From Paenibacillus terrae (lineage in GTDB: Bacteria > Bacillota > Bacilli > Paenibacillales > Paenibacillaceae), in the NCBI RefSeq assembly GCF_000943545.1, contig NZ_JTHP01000022.1, forward strand, positions 1 to 64,000: DNA of 64,000 nt, in the 5' to 3' direction. Below, piece after piece: positions 43,921 through 53,614 of this stretch. The first letter of the stretch is position 1, and every line of letters begins with the position of its first letter. A model generated the notes under the pieces. That model was not told the origin of the DNA. It saw only the letters and a program-made list of their open reading frames with translations, and made no database searches. The position numbers and the translations under genes were made by a program.

Positions 43921-45753
43921 ATGAGTCAAACGGACGAGTATCGTTTTCAGGTGAACTTGGGCGGGATGATTGATATTTTGGCCAATCATTTATATAGCAG
44001 TCCGCGCGTGTTTATACGTGAGGTACTGCAAAATGCAACAGACGCAATTACGGCTCGCAAGGAGCTGGGGGAGACTGCTGCTGAAGGCAAGGTAACCGTG
44101 GAGTTGTCCGGTTCCGGGGAGCAACAGGTTTTGATGATTCAGGATAACGGCATTGGACTGACGGAAGAGGATATTCACCGCTTTCTGTCGATCATTGGCC
44201 AGTCTTCGAAGAAGGGGACGGATTTACTGGCTTCGGAGACATCATTTATCGGGCGATTTGGGATTGGCTTGCTGTCTTGCTTTATGGTGAGCGACGAAAT
44301 CGTGGTGCTGACGCGCTCGGTAAAGGAAGGCGTCTCCATGGAATGGAGAGGGAAACCGGACGGAACGTATACGATCCGTCGATTGGAGACTGAACTGCCT
44401 GTAGGCACGCAAATTTATTTGCGCTGCAAGCCGGGGAGCGAGTTTTATTATGAGCCAGCGCAGGTGGAGGAGTCTCTATTTTATTATGGGGCGTTGCTGC
44501 CATATCCGGTCATGCTGTCTGTAGCTGGGGAGACCAAGCGCGTCAATCTTCCATCTACACGTTGGATGCAGGACCCGGAACAATTGCGCAGTCGTCGCGA
44601 TGAGGTGCTGGACTTGGGCTATCGCCTGATGGGTGAGCGCTTTGGCGATTTTATTCCACTGCGGACGGCATCGGGCAGAACAGGCGGGATTGCATTCATT
44701 TTGCCGCGTAGCATTAATCTCAACAGCAAGCGGCTGCATCGGGTGTATCTGAAGCATATGCTGGTGTCTGACAAAGCAGAGAATGTACTGCCGGAGTGGG
44801 CTTTTTTCATTAAAAGTCTGATCTGGACAGATGAATTGCAGCCGACGGCATCACGTGAGTATTTTTATGAAAATGAGCAGCTTGACGCTGTTCGTTCTGA
44901 ACTGGGAACCTGTATTCGGCAAGAGCTGCTACGCATGGCGGAGTATGAGCCAGACCGCTTGCAGCATTGGATTCGTTTGCATGAGCTTTCCATGAAGGCG
45001 CTCGCGGTGGAGGATGATGAATTTCTGCGGATTATGCACCGCTGGTTTTCCTTTGAAAGTACATTTGGACGGCGAGAGCTGAGTGAACTGATCCGCGAGG
45101 CGGGCGGGCGTCCGCTCCATTACACATCGACGGTTGATGAGTATCGCCAGATTACCCATGTGGCGGCGGCGCAATCCATGCTGGTGATCAATGGCGGCTA
45201 TATTTACGATACGGAAATTTTGGAAAAGCTGCATTGGATCGACCCTGCTCTGCAAGCCGAGCGGCTTAGTCCCGAGGATGTATCTCTTTCATTTACCGGA
45301 CTGACGCAGGAAGAGCGCGAGCAGTATTACAGTGTGCTGCGCGTCATGGATGCTGCTTTGCAACCGATGCGCTGCCGTACGGAGTTGAAGCGTTTTGAGC
45401 CTGCGAGCTTGCCTGTGCTATATACCATTTCGCAGGATGCGCTAACCTTGCGTTCAATGGAAAACACCGTCGAAGAAACAACGGCGCTTTTTTCCAATGT
45501 ACTCGATAGTCTGAAAGCCGGGGTCCAGCAGAATGCGGGCTACTCGACCTTATATTTTAATCTGAACAATCCGGTGGTGGCGCGTATTTTTGAGGCTACC
45601 GATACACAGATGATTACGGCTGCAACGGAAATGATGTATGTGAATGCACTTATGATGGGCCATTATCCGATGAATCGGAGTGAGTTGGGGCTGATGAACC
45701 GGAGTGTGCTGCATTTTATCAATTGGGGATTAGGGAACGGACAAAACACGTAA
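43921..45753 (+). CDS. HSP90-family protein (HtpG-like, divergent)
   Basis: A 610-aa GHKL-ATPase chaperone related to HtpG. The ATP-binding residues are in place: FIREVLQNATDA (Glu34 and Asn38, the positions used in HtpG), LMIQDNGIGLTEEDI, and the lid and glycine segment FIGRFGIGLLSCFMVSDEI. The middle domain contains INLNSKRLHRVYLKHMLVSD and the catalytic-arginine-like PTASREYFYEN. The C-terminal part is weakly similar to classical HtpG. ATG 43921 lies 9 nt after AAAGGA; an in-frame ATG at 43912 lacks spacing. It is followed within 26 nt by a TPR-like gene. Confidence 0.92.
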   Translation: MSQTDEYRFQVNLGGMIDILANHLYSSPRVFIREVLQNATDAITARKELGETAAEGKVTVELSGSGEQQVLMIQDNGIGLTEEDIHRFLSIIGQSSKKGTDLLASETSFIGRFGIGLLSCFMVSDEIVVLTRSVKEGVSMEWRGKPDGTYTIRRLETELPVGTQIYLRCKPGSEFYYEPAQVEESLFYYGALLPYPVMLSVAGETKRVNLPSTRWMQDPEQLRSRRDEVLDLGYRLMGERFGDFIPLRTASGRTGGIAFILPRSINLNSKRLHRVYLKHMLVSDKAENVLPEWAFFIKSLIWTDELQPTASREYFYENEQLDAVRSELGTCIRQELLRMAEYEPDRLQHWIRLHELSMKALAVEDDEFLRIMHRWFSFESTFGRRELSELIREAGGRPLHYTSTVDEYRQITHVAAAQSMLVINGGYIYDTEILEKLHWIDPALQAERLSPEDVSLSFTGLTQEEREQYYSVLRVMDAALQPMRCRTELKRFEPASLPVLYTISQDALTLRSMENTVEETTALFSNVLDSLKAGVQQNAGYSTLYFNLNNPVVARIFEATDTQMITAATEMMYVNALMMGHYPMNRSELGLMNRSVLHFINWGLGNGQNT

Positions 45754-45779
45754 TTGCGTAATTACAGGAGGCTAGTCGA

Positions 45780-46841
45780 ATGGAAGATACGATATATGAT
45801 TTGATGGAACAGGCGCAGGATCTACCCGGAGGGGCGGCCAAGTTGGCGATTTTGGAGGAAGCGGCCCGCTTGGCGGATGCTTCTGGTTTGAAAGAAATCG
45901 CCTACGAAGTCCGGGGGGAAATTGTGGACTGCGCTATTTTTAATGGATATCCGTTGAAGGCGCTGATCGCTTTTTCGTGGCAACTGGGTCAATTTGATCA
46001 AAACCCGGAGGAGTACGAGCCAGATGAGCTGCTGTGGAATTATAAATGGATACTCGGCAAAGTGTGCAGCTTTCCTAATATACCGAAAACCCAGGTGGAG
46101 GATCTTGTGGAGGATATGCGCAAACGCTATGCCGAATACGGGTATAATGAGCGTCCATATCATTATTACAAGTTCCGTATCGCGATGGATATGGGAAAGC
46201 TGGAGGAAGCACGTCAGCATCTTGATACCTTCCGTTCGATTGAACGGGATAGCATGAGTGATTGTGAAGCCTGCGAGCAGAGCCAGATCGTGCGGTTTTA
46301 CTATTTGACCGGAGAGGACGAGCAGGCGCTTGCCGTGGCCAAACCGATTTTGTCAGGACGAATGACATGCGCTGAAGTCCCACATGTGACGCTCTCTCAG
46401 TTATTATTACCGCTTTATCGTCAGGGAGAAGTGGACAAGGCGAAGGAAAATCATCGTAAGGGATATCGTCTGATTCGGGATGACCGCGATTTTCTGAAAA
46501 CGATAGCCGAGCATATCGAGTATTTGACGGTCGCGGACCCGGTTAAGGGTATTGAAGTGGCAGAGCGCCATTTGCATATGGCGTTGGACTATGAGAGCGA
46601 ACTGGAGCAAATGTATTTCTACGCTGCAATGGTGGGTCTGCTGCAAAAGCTGGATACTTCGGGAGAAAATCGGCTGATCCGTCTGCCTGCTTCTTTGGAG
46701 TGGGGCAAAGAGGAGCGTACGCTAACAGAAATCATTGGGTATTTCAGACCACTGGCAGAGTCGGCGGCAGCAGCATTTGATCGACGGAACGGGAATACAT
46801 TTTATACCGATTGGATCGGGAAAATTGTTCAAACCGCGTAG
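45780..46841 (+). CDS. TPR-like helical-repeat protein paired with the HSP90 gene
   Basis: A soluble 353-aa protein that is all helical, with several degenerate tetratricopeptide-like units: KLAILEEAARLADASGLKEI, HYYKFRIAMDMGKLEEARQH, GEDEQALAVAKPIL and YRQGEVDKAKENHRKGYRLI. AGGAGG precedes the ATG. It starts 26 nt after the HSP90 stop, so the two are co-transcribed. Eukaryotic HSP90 uses TPR co-chaperones, and by analogy this may be a client adaptor; that is inference only. The HSP90 protein does not end in MEEVD. Confidence 0.82.
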   Translation: MEDTIYDLMEQAQDLPGGAAKLAILEEAARLADASGLKEIAYEVRGEIVDCAIFNGYPLKALIAFSWQLGQFDQNPEEYEPDELLWNYKWILGKVCSFPNIPKTQVEDLVEDMRKRYAEYGYNERPYHYYKFRIAMDMGKLEEARQHLDTFRSIERDSMSDCEACEQSQIVRFYYLTGEDEQALAVAKPILSGRMTCAEVPHVTLSQLLLPLYRQGEVDKAKENHRKGYRLIRDDRDFLKTIAEHIEYLTVADPVKGIEVAERHLHMALDYESELEQMYFYAAMVGLLQKLDTSGENRLIRLPASLEWGKEERTLTEIIGYFRPLAESAAAAFDRRNGNTFYTDWIGKIVQTA

Positions 46842-46931
46842 AGAAGAAGAGACCCTTGTGACGAATATTTTATACAGCCCAAACAATGAGCAGGTATAAT
46901 GTTCCTGTGAAATGACAGGAGGGGTTATGTT

Positions 46932-47678
46932 GTGACTGTAACCGAGAAAGTTATTAATTTTGCACATCGTGGTGCTTCGGGTGTATGCCCTGAAAATACG
47001 ATGGCGGCGTTTCGCCATGCTTTGGAGCTGGGGGCCACCGGCATAGAGACGGATGTGCAGCGTACCCGGGATGGGCATTTGGTGCTCATTCACGATGAAT
47101 CACTGGAACGCACGACAGGTTCCCTGCTGGATGTACGCGATATTACGCTGGAAGAACTGAATGGGTTAGATGCAGGCGGCTGGTTTGATGAGAAATTCCG
47201 GAGTGAGCGGGTGCCGTTGCTGGATGAGCTGCTGGAGCTGGCGAAGTCTTCGGATGCAATCATTAATCTGGAATTAAAAAATAGCATTTACCTCTATCCT
47301 GGTATGGAGGAAGAGGTGATTGCCGCTGTACGACGTTTCGGTTTAGAGGAGCGGGTGATTATCTCCAGCTTCAATCATGAATCGCTGGCGCTCTGTGCGC
47401 AATTGGCCCCTGAGATCAGGACGGGAGCGCTGTATATCGAGATTATGGTTCGTCCGGCGGAGTATGCAAGTCGATTCGGGGTCACAGCACTGCATGCTTA
47501 CAAGCATTCCGTCACACCGGAGGGAGTATCTGAGGCACTGGCAGCAGGTGTAGTCTATCACCCGTGGACAGTGAATGAGCCGGAAGAAATGAAGCGGCTG
47601 CTGGAGGCGGGGGTGAGCGGTATTATCACCGACTACCCTGATCGCTTGGCATCTCTATTGGCTGTCCGCTCTTCCTAA
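46932..47678 (+). CDS. Glycerophosphodiester phosphodiesterase
   Basis: A cytoplasmic 248-aa GDPD that splits glycerophosphodiesters to glycerol 3-phosphate and an alcohol. The motifs are NFAHRGASGVCPENTMAAF, the metal-binding ETDVQRTRDGHLVLIHDESL, and the later IINLELKN with VIISSFNHESL. HPWTVNEPEEMKRLLEAGV and GIITDYPDRL close the barrel. There is no signal peptide, unlike secreted GlpQ. The start is GTG with AGGAGGGG upstream. It follows the TPR gene by 90 nt and may have its own promoter. Confidence 0.94.
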   Translation: MTVTEKVINFAHRGASGVCPENTMAAFRHALELGATGIETDVQRTRDGHLVLIHDESLERTTGSLLDVRDITLEELNGLDAGGWFDEKFRSERVPLLDELLELAKSSDAIINLELKNSIYLYPGMEEEVIAAVRRFGLEERVIISSFNHESLALCAQLAPEIRTGALYIEIMVRPAEYASRFGVTALHAYKHSVTPEGVSEALAAGVVYHPWTVNEPEEMKRLLEAGVSGIITDYPDRLASLLAVRSS

Positions 47679-47752
47679 GCCGAAGCCGAAGATACCACGG
47701 AACTGCGACTAAGATTCGCAGGGACATGAGTGTGGCTATTTTTTTGAAGCCA

Positions 47753-47806
47753 AAAGACTCTCCTGTACGCACTCGTTTTTACGAGGCGAAGGAGAGTCTT
47801 TTTTGG
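47753..47806. terminator. Bidirectional terminator
   Basis: AGACTCTCC (47755-47763) pairs with GGAGAGTCT (47791-47799). T runs follow on the plus strand, with a shorter one on the minus strand. It serves the GDPD gene and the convergent methyltransferase gene. Confidence 0.88.
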
Positions 47807-47850
47807 GCTTGAGCTGAAGAATATATCATCACGATAATCTTGTTTCCTTT

Positions 47851-48678
47851 CTATTTGACGCCAAGCCGCATACGATAGCTGAACAGGATATCCAATGTTC
47901 TGTCCTGAAAATGATCTTCTACGAGCTTCACAAAGCGGGCCAAATCTTCATCAAGCGCTCGATTGCCGAGTTTGAATAACGTCTGTATACCGCCTTGACT
48001 AAGAACAAGCCCTATATAACGAGCTGCGTCACACTGCTCATGGTTATGGAAGACAATCTCCCGAGTATATCGGAATTGTCCGCTGCGCTGTAGATTAGGC
48101 AAATGCTGTTCCTTGCTCCATTTATGGGCTTGCTGCTCTACAGGTGCTTCCCGATTCAGAATCTCATCTGCTTTGGCGATCAGCTGTACATAAGCTTGGT
48201 CTATCTCCCATTGCAGCACCGGAGGCCAATCGCAGTCAAAGGCGGCCAATACCCCGCCTTGAGCCAAGACTCTGCCCGCTTCCCTGAGCGTGCTGTCGGG
48301 GTCCATCCAGTGAAAGGATTGAGAGCAGGTGATGACGTCTACAGTTCCATCCTCAAAGGGCAGGTTGTTGGAGAACCCGCTTTTGAAGGAGATGGTGTCT
48401 GCCGTTGTTGCTCCTGCTGTCTCCAGCTTGCGCTGTGCTTTTCCTCTCATGTCCGGGTTGGGTTCGATGCCGACAATTTCCCGGGCCGCGTCTTTCCAAA
48501 TGAAAGTCGAAAGCCCTGTTCCACAGCCAATATCGGCCACAAGCTCCACTTTTCGTTCCAGATAACGGGTAATAATCTCGACAACGAGCGACGGTGCTTC
48601 TGGCCGGTGTTGGTCGTAGTCATCGGCAAAGCCGTTGAAACGGTCTACATTACTTTGCAAATTCCCCTCAGGTATCAT
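47851..48678 (-). CDS. Class I SAM-dependent methyltransferase
   Basis: A 275-aa methyltransferase. Motif I is LVADIGCGTGLSTF and the acidic end of strand 2 is VGIEPNPDM. Motif IV region reads VDVITCSQSFHWMDPDSTLR, and LAQGGVLAAFDCDW follows, as in the Trans-aconitate/UbiE-like group. The acceptor is not predictable. GGGAGG lies before the ATG. It is downstream of galU on the same strand with a gap of 174 nt and probably has a separate promoter. Confidence 0.9.
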   Translation of the reverse strand: MIPEGNLQSNVDRFNGFADDYDQHRPEAPSLVVEIITRYLERKVELVADIGCGTGLSTFIWKDAAREIVGIEPNPDMRGKAQRKLETAGATTADTISFKSGFSNNLPFEDGTVDVITCSQSFHWMDPDSTLREAGRVLAQGGVLAAFDCDWPPVLQWEIDQAYVQLIAKADEILNREAPVEQQAHKWSKEQHLPNLQRSGQFRYTREIVFHNHEQCDAARYIGLVLSQGGIQTLFKLGNRALDEDLARFVKLVEDHFQDRTLDILFSYRMRLGVK

Positions 48679-48852
48679 ATGGACTTTTTCCTCCCTGATT
48701 TCGGCGGACAGCCGAGCATATTCCCATGGTACTGTACTTTTACATTGTACAGGTTTATGTGTTTATCCTTCCACTCTCGTGGTTCCACAACATGGATCAG
48801 ATATCAGAATATGCACAGGAGGAGGGGATAGGTGCAATCGTGTGTGCCTATT

Positions 48853-49728
48853 TTATCGTGAAGCCAGCGCCCACTCGCGCATCATGGAGTCAAGCATTGG
48901 ACGAAGATCCTCGCGCTGCATACCCATGTGAAGTACGGCTTCCAGGTATCCTGCTTTATCACCGATATCATAACGTGTGCCTTCCAGTTCTAGTGCCAGA
49001 AGTTGGTTCTGCAATGCTACCTGATGAAGGGCGTCAGTCAGTTGATATTCGCCGCCCGCACCCGTGGACAGATTCTCCAATATTGAGAAAATGGAAGGCT
49101 CCAATACATACCGCCCAATGACTGCCTGCCGTGAAGGGGCTTCCGCAGGAGATGGTTTTTCAACAAGTCCGCCAACTTCGTGAATAAGACCGTTCTGATG
49201 GATGGAGTCAATAATGCCGTATTTACTTACATCCTGTTCTTCCACTGTGCGTACGCCGACCACTTGCTTGCCAGTCGCTTCGTAGACATCCATCATTTGG
49301 CGAATCGCCGGAGTGGAGGAATTCATAATATCATCACCCAGCAACACTGCGAATGGCTCATCCCCAATAAACTGACGGGCACAACGTACCGCATGTCCCA
49401 AACCGAGGGGTTCTTTTTGGCGGATATAGTGAATGACTGCTTTGCCCCCGATGCTTTGGACCTCGCGCAGAAGATCGTACTTGCCTTTGCTTTCCAGTAC
49501 TTGCTCCAGTTCTACCGACTTGTCAAAATGGTCCTCGATGGCTTTTTTATTACGCCCAGTCACGATAATGATGCTTTCAATCCCGGATTTGATGGCCTCT
49601 TCTACAATATATTGAATAGCTGGCTTGTCGACAATCGGAAGCATCTCTTTAGGTAAAGCTTTCGTAGCAGGTAAAAAACGAGTTCCTAATCCAGCGGCTG
49701 GAATAACGGCTTTTGTAATTTTTCTCAT
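48853..49728 (-). CDS. galU: UTP-glucose-1-phosphate uridylyltransferase
   Basis: A 291-aa nucleotidyltransferase making UDP-glucose from UTP and glucose 1-phosphate. It opens with KAVIPAAGLGTRFLPATKAL and PKEMLPIVDKPAIQYIVEEA, the family signature, and has QKEPLGLGHAVRCAR, LLGDDIMN and GLVEKPSPAEAPS. The start ATG overlaps the gtrA stop (ATGA). It ends a four-gene leftward operon and supplies UDP-glucose for the glycosyltransferase encoded two genes upstream. Called gtaB in Bacillus subtilis. It is also a possible outlet for glucose 1-phosphate from the GH94 enzyme. Confidence 0.95.
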   Translation of the reverse strand: MRKITKAVIPAAGLGTRFLPATKALPKEMLPIVDKPAIQYIVEEAIKSGIESIIIVTGRNKKAIEDHFDKSVELEQVLESKGKYDLLREVQSIGGKAVIHYIRQKEPLGLGHAVRCARQFIGDEPFAVLLGDDIMNSSTPAIRQMMDVYEATGKQVVGVRTVEEQDVSKYGIIDSIHQNGLIHEVGGLVEKPSPAEAPSRQAVIGRYVLEPSIFSILENLSTGAGGEYQLTDALHQVALQNQLLALELEGTRYDIGDKAGYLEAVLHMGMQREDLRPMLDSMMREWALASR

Positions 49729-50147
49729 AGAGATTCACTTTCCTTTCGAGATGGGGAACCGAATACCCAGTATCGGCTCCCGATATAATTGATGATCATT
49801 CCGGATGCGGTGGCGATCAGCTTGCATACGGCAAGCGGCAGCCCGGTTCCGCTGTGAAGCATTTGCAATAATAAGGAGGTCAGTCCCAATACGATCAGGT
49901 TGATGACGATAAATTTAGGCAATTGACGTTTGTGAGTATCGGGTGCTGGTTGTTTGTTGAATGTCCATTTGCTGTTCAAAATGTAACTGTTGGCTGTGCC
50001 GCAGCTATATGAAATGATCTGCGACAACACAACCGGGACTCCGGCCCAAACCAGCAGCATGAAAATGATATAATCTACGCCCGTATTCACCAGTCCTACC
50101 ATGCCAAAACGGATCATAGGGAGTATCTGGGCCATGCGGCTTTTCAT
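49725..50147 (-). CDS. GtrA-family membrane protein
   Basis: A 140-aa protein with four membrane segments (MIRFGMVGLVNTGVDYIIFM, PVVLSQIISYSCGTANSYIL and two more) and the motif SYILNSKWTFNK, typical of GtrA. GtrA-like proteins are thought to flip undecaprenyl-phosphate-linked sugars across the membrane. It starts 3 nt after the GT2 gene and overlaps galU by 4 nt, which indicates tight co-expression. Confidence 0.93.
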   Translation of the reverse strand: MKSRMAQILPMIRFGMVGLVNTGVDYIIFMLLVWAGVPVVLSQIISYSCGTANSYILNSKWTFNKQPAPDTHKRQLPKFIVINLIVLGLTSLLLQMLHSGTGLPLAVCKLIATASGMIINYIGSRYWVFGSPSRKESESL

Positions 50148-50150
50148 GGA

Positions 50151-51242
50151 CTATGCTCCGTGACCGGATTTAGGTCCGGTATATACCGCGCTGTTGCCGC
50201 GTACGGTGCGGCTGGTTGATATTAGGCTGTCACGGGAACCTTGCATGTACAGGGATTCACGTTGTTCAGGGGCCTTCATGGCATGGGTAGGGCCGTTTTC
50301 GTATTGTCCACCCAGGTGTTCACGGACAATGTAGAGCGGGCGGGCTTTGGTTTCGTCATAAATCCGTCCAACATATTCACCCATGATACCGAGAATGATC
50401 AGGATCACTCCGTCAAAAATCAGGCTGATGCTAATCATGGACGACCAGCCCTTCATGACATAGGAATCGGTGAAAAAGTTGAGAAACAATACGTACATCA
50501 AATACAGGAAGCCGGACATGGACAGGAGTGCGCCGATATAGCCTGCCAGCTTGAGCGGTTTAATGGAAAAGGATGTGATTCCGTCCAGACTGAGCTTGAT
50601 CATGCGTTTCAGCGGATACTTGGTTTCACCTGCGAGCCGCTCATCGCGCTCATATTCAACAGCCGTCTGCTTGAAGCCGATCCAGCTAACGAGTCCACGG
50701 ACAAACCGATTATTTTCCGGCAGCCGTTTCAATTCGTCAATTACCTTGCGATCCATCAGGCGGAAATCGCCGGTGTCTACCGGGATATTAATATCCGTCG
50801 ATGCTTTCAATACACGGTAGAAGAGACTGGCAGACCACTTTTTGAAGCGGGTTTCGCCATTGCGTTTCAGCCGTTTGGCGTAGACTACCTCATAGCCTTC
50901 CTTCCACTTGTTGGCCATCTCAACGATCAGTTCCGGCGGGTCCTGGAGGTCGGCGTCAATAACGACGACCGCCTCTCCAACCGCATAATCCATCCCGGCG
51001 GTAATCGCTAGCTGATGACCAAAATTACGGGAGAAATCAATCAATACTATGGTATCGTCTCTGAGACTGAATTCCTTGATCAACTGGACGCTGCAGTCCG
51101 AACTGCCGTCATTTACGAATATCAGCTCGTAGGGCTCGCCCATCGAGCCCATGACTTGTTTCAGCCGCCGATAGGTTTCGGTAATGACGGCTTCCTCGTT
51201 GTACATCGGAATAACTATGGAATAACGGATTTGTTCACTCAT
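50151..51242 (-). CDS. Family 2 glycosyltransferase, GtrB/dolichyl-phosphate-sugar synthase type
   Basis: A 363-aa membrane-bound glycosyltransferase. The GT-A domain starts YSIVIPMYNEEAVITETYRR and contains IDADLQDPPE (DxD) and PVDTGDFRLMDRKV. Two membrane segments follow at about 230-260 and 270-305. It should charge undecaprenyl phosphate with glucose from UDP-glucose. The C-terminal 45 residues are polar, beyond the usual length. AAGGAGG precedes the ATG. It lies 17 nt after the GT39 gene. Confidence 0.93.
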   Translation of the reverse strand: MSEQIRYSIVIPMYNEEAVITETYRRLKQVMGSMGEPYELIFVNDGSSDCSVQLIKEFSLRDDTIVLIDFSRNFGHQLAITAGMDYAVGEAVVVIDADLQDPPELIVEMANKWKEGYEVVYAKRLKRNGETRFKKWSASLFYRVLKASTDINIPVDTGDFRLMDRKVIDELKRLPENNRFVRGLVSWIGFKQTAVEYERDERLAGETKYPLKRMIKLSLDGITSFSIKPLKLAGYIGALLSMSGFLYLMYVLFLNFFTDSYVMKGWSSMISISLIFDGVILIILGIMGEYVGRIYDETKARPLYIVREHLGGQYENGPTHAMKAPEQRESLYMQGSRDSLISTSRTVRGNSAVYTGPKSGHGA

Positions 51243-51259
51243 TAGTAGTTCCTCCTTAT

Positions 51260-53614
51260 TTATAATGTGATTTCGTATAAAGTACCGCTTCCGCCACGTT
51301 CGTCTCCGCCAGGTCCGCCTTGACCATCCTGAGCGTTCGAGTTGCTGTTCGTGATGTCGCTTCCGCTGTCGGATGCTTCAGCATTGGTACTGGTTTCGCC
51401 AGTTGTTGTTTTCCATTCATCTATAGGAATCACTTTGCCATGTTCTTTGATCCATGCAGTGACTTCGGAGTTACCGCTATCCGGTCCACCGCCTCCTCCA
51501 CCAGAAATCATGAAGTACTTCACTTGACCGCTTTCCACCAGCGCCTTGATCTTATCGACGGTATACACCGGATCGGAGGATACAAAGCCGTTCATAATAA
51601 TCACTTTTTGCCCGGCTTCAATCATGTAAGGAGCGGCTGTTGAATAATTGCTTGCTGCGAAAAGGTAGGTTTCACCTGTGTTATGCTTTTGCAAATAGCT
51701 CAGCGTTTTGCTGTCCAAGCTTTGACTACCGTTTGGTCCACCCATTCCTCTGGAGCGGGTAGAAGATCTCTGTTCTCTGTCTGTGCTTGTTCCTGTGCTT
51801 GAAGTAATACCATCAGAGCTGGATTGCTCTGCATTATTGGTTTGGTTATTCGTTTGAGTTCCTTCAGCTTTTTGCCCATTTGCACCCTGGCCTCGGTTGC
51901 CAAAATTACCTCCCGGCATTCCGCCACCGCCTCCACCGCCGCCAAATTGTGTCGGTCCGGCTTGTGGAATCATGCTGTTCCCCCCGTAGGTAATTGGCGT
52001 CAACGCCCAGTACACAGGGCCGATGAACATTGCGAGTACACTTGCAATGATGGCATATCTCGTGAACTTCTCGGATTTCAATCGTGCTACTACCAGTAGC
52101 GCCGTGCCGATGATACCGAGGATCAATACGGCGATGGACCAGCCACTGCCAATGGTGTCGTTGTAATTTTGCAGGACGAACCAGCTAAATACCGAGGTTG
52201 CCAGTACCGCTGCGGGTAACAGCCAGGAGAGCCAGCCGGAACGCTCACGATATTGCTCCCATAATTCCACGAATCCGGCTCCGAAGAGCGCTGCAATTGG
52301 TGGTGCGAGCATAATCAGGTAATAATGATGGAAGAAACCGGCTACGCTGAAAAATGCAGCTACGGGAATCAGCCAGGCCAGCCAGAAGATGACCTCTTTG
52401 TGTTTTTGCGTGATATTACGGCGTCGAATGCTTGCAAGCAGACCAATTGAAGCAATCAATGCGAATGGGAGCAGCCAGCTGGCCTGACCTGACAGGGCAG
52501 ATTGGAACAACCGTAAAGGTCCCTTTTCACCAGTGCCGAACATGCCGCCACCAGAATTTCCACCAGGTCCACCACCAGGTCCACCCTGACCACCGCCTTG
52601 ACCGCCTTGACCGTTACCGCCAAATCCGCCCGGCGGCATTTGGCCACCAGCGCCGTTGCCGTATGATGATGTGTCATCGGTACTGGAAGCGCCTGTTGTA
52701 GTGCTATCCGTTGATGTAGTTGCTTGAGCTTGATCCGAATTGGTATTGCTGCTGGTTGAAGCGTTTTGTTTCCACTCCGAGCGTTGACTGCCACCAGCGC
52801 CCCCGCCTGTTCCTCGTTCTCCCGTCAGACGGGATAGGCCGTTGTAGCCAAAGGCCAAATTCAGCACGGAGTTCGTACCGCTGCTTCCCATATAAGGGCG
52901 CTGGTCTGCCGGAGTGGAGTCGACCACGACTGCCCAAGAGAGCGACACGGCCACGAGAACGACTGCCGATGCTGCCAGTGTTATCGCTTTTCGCTTCCAG
53001 TTAAACTTGGAGGCCAGCAGGTAGAAGAGTCCCAAAGCGGGAACAATCATATAGGCTTGAAGCATTTTTTCGTTAAAGGCGATCCCTACGACTGCGAAAG
53101 CCCAGAGGATCGGTCCCATTTTGTGGTTTCTAATGCCTCTGAACAGCAACCATGTTGCGAGCAGCAGTGTGAAAACCAGCATCGCATCAATGTTATTGGT
53201 GCGGCTGACCGCTACTGCAATTGGTGTAGTTGCCATAGCGAAGGCGGCCAATCGAGCGGCCATCGTACCGAAGCTCGGCTTGACGAGCAGGTAAACGAGC
53301 AATACCGACCCGACCTGAGCGAGCGCTTGCGGCAAAATAACGCTCCAGCCGTGAAGCCCGAATATATAGGCGCTCGCGGTCTGAATCCAGAACACGACGG
53401 GCGGTTTGTCTACCGTTACCGATCCGGCCGAATCGAGTGAGGCAAAGAAGAAGTTGCGAAAGTTTTCTAGCATGCTTGCTACGGCCGTCGTGTAGTAGGT
53501 GTTAACATATTTGTCTTGCCAGATGTTGTATCCGTTCAAAATCGCAGATATCAGCATGATGATGATGAGGGGGACGTCCGCCCTGCTCTTGAACCATTTC
53601 TTAATCATGTACAT
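51260..53614 (-). CDS. Family 39-type membrane glycosyltransferase (PMT/ArnT-like) with Gly-rich inserts
   Basis: A 784-aa polytopic protein related to Bacillus YkcB/YycA and ArnT. The first extracellular loop has the catalytic-type acidic pair in SAGSVTVDKPPVVFWIQ, and more than ten membrane segments follow. It would move sugar from undecaprenyl phosphate to a wall or protein acceptor. Two low-complexity outer loops are striking: about residues 275-360 (Ser/Thr/Asn, then GGNGQGGQGGG-type) and about 560-635. A soluble C-terminal domain contains YLFAASNYSTAAPYMIEAGQ and KVIIMNGFVSSDP. GGGAGTGG precedes the ATG. It is the first gene of the operon. Confidence 0.9.
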   Translation of the reverse strand: MYMIKKWFKSRADVPLIIIMLISAILNGYNIWQDKYVNTYYTTAVASMLENFRNFFFASLDSAGSVTVDKPPVVFWIQTASAYIFGLHGWSVILPQALAQVGSVLLVYLLVKPSFGTMAARLAAFAMATTPIAVAVSRTNNIDAMLVFTLLLATWLLFRGIRNHKMGPILWAFAVVGIAFNEKMLQAYMIVPALGLFYLLASKFNWKRKAITLAASAVVLVAVSLSWAVVVDSTPADQRPYMGSSGTNSVLNLAFGYNGLSRLTGERGTGGGAGGSQRSEWKQNASTSSNTNSDQAQATTSTDSTTTGASSTDDTSSYGNGAGGQMPPGGFGGNGQGGQGGGQGGPGGGPGGNSGGGMFGTGEKGPLRLFQSALSGQASWLLPFALIASIGLLASIRRRNITQKHKEVIFWLAWLIPVAAFFSVAGFFHHYYLIMLAPPIAALFGAGFVELWEQYRERSGWLSWLLPAAVLATSVFSWFVLQNYNDTIGSGWSIAVLILGIIGTALLVVARLKSEKFTRYAIIASVLAMFIGPVYWALTPITYGGNSMIPQAGPTQFGGGGGGGGMPGGNFGNRGQGANGQKAEGTQTNNQTNNAEQSSSDGITSSTGTSTDREQRSSTRSRGMGGPNGSQSLDSKTLSYLQKHNTGETYLFAASNYSTAAPYMIEAGQKVIIMNGFVSSDPVYTVDKIKALVESGQVKYFMISGGGGGGPDSGNSEVTAWIKEHGKVIPIDEWKTTTGETSTNAEASDSGSDITNSNSNAQDGQGGPGGDERGGSGTLYEITL

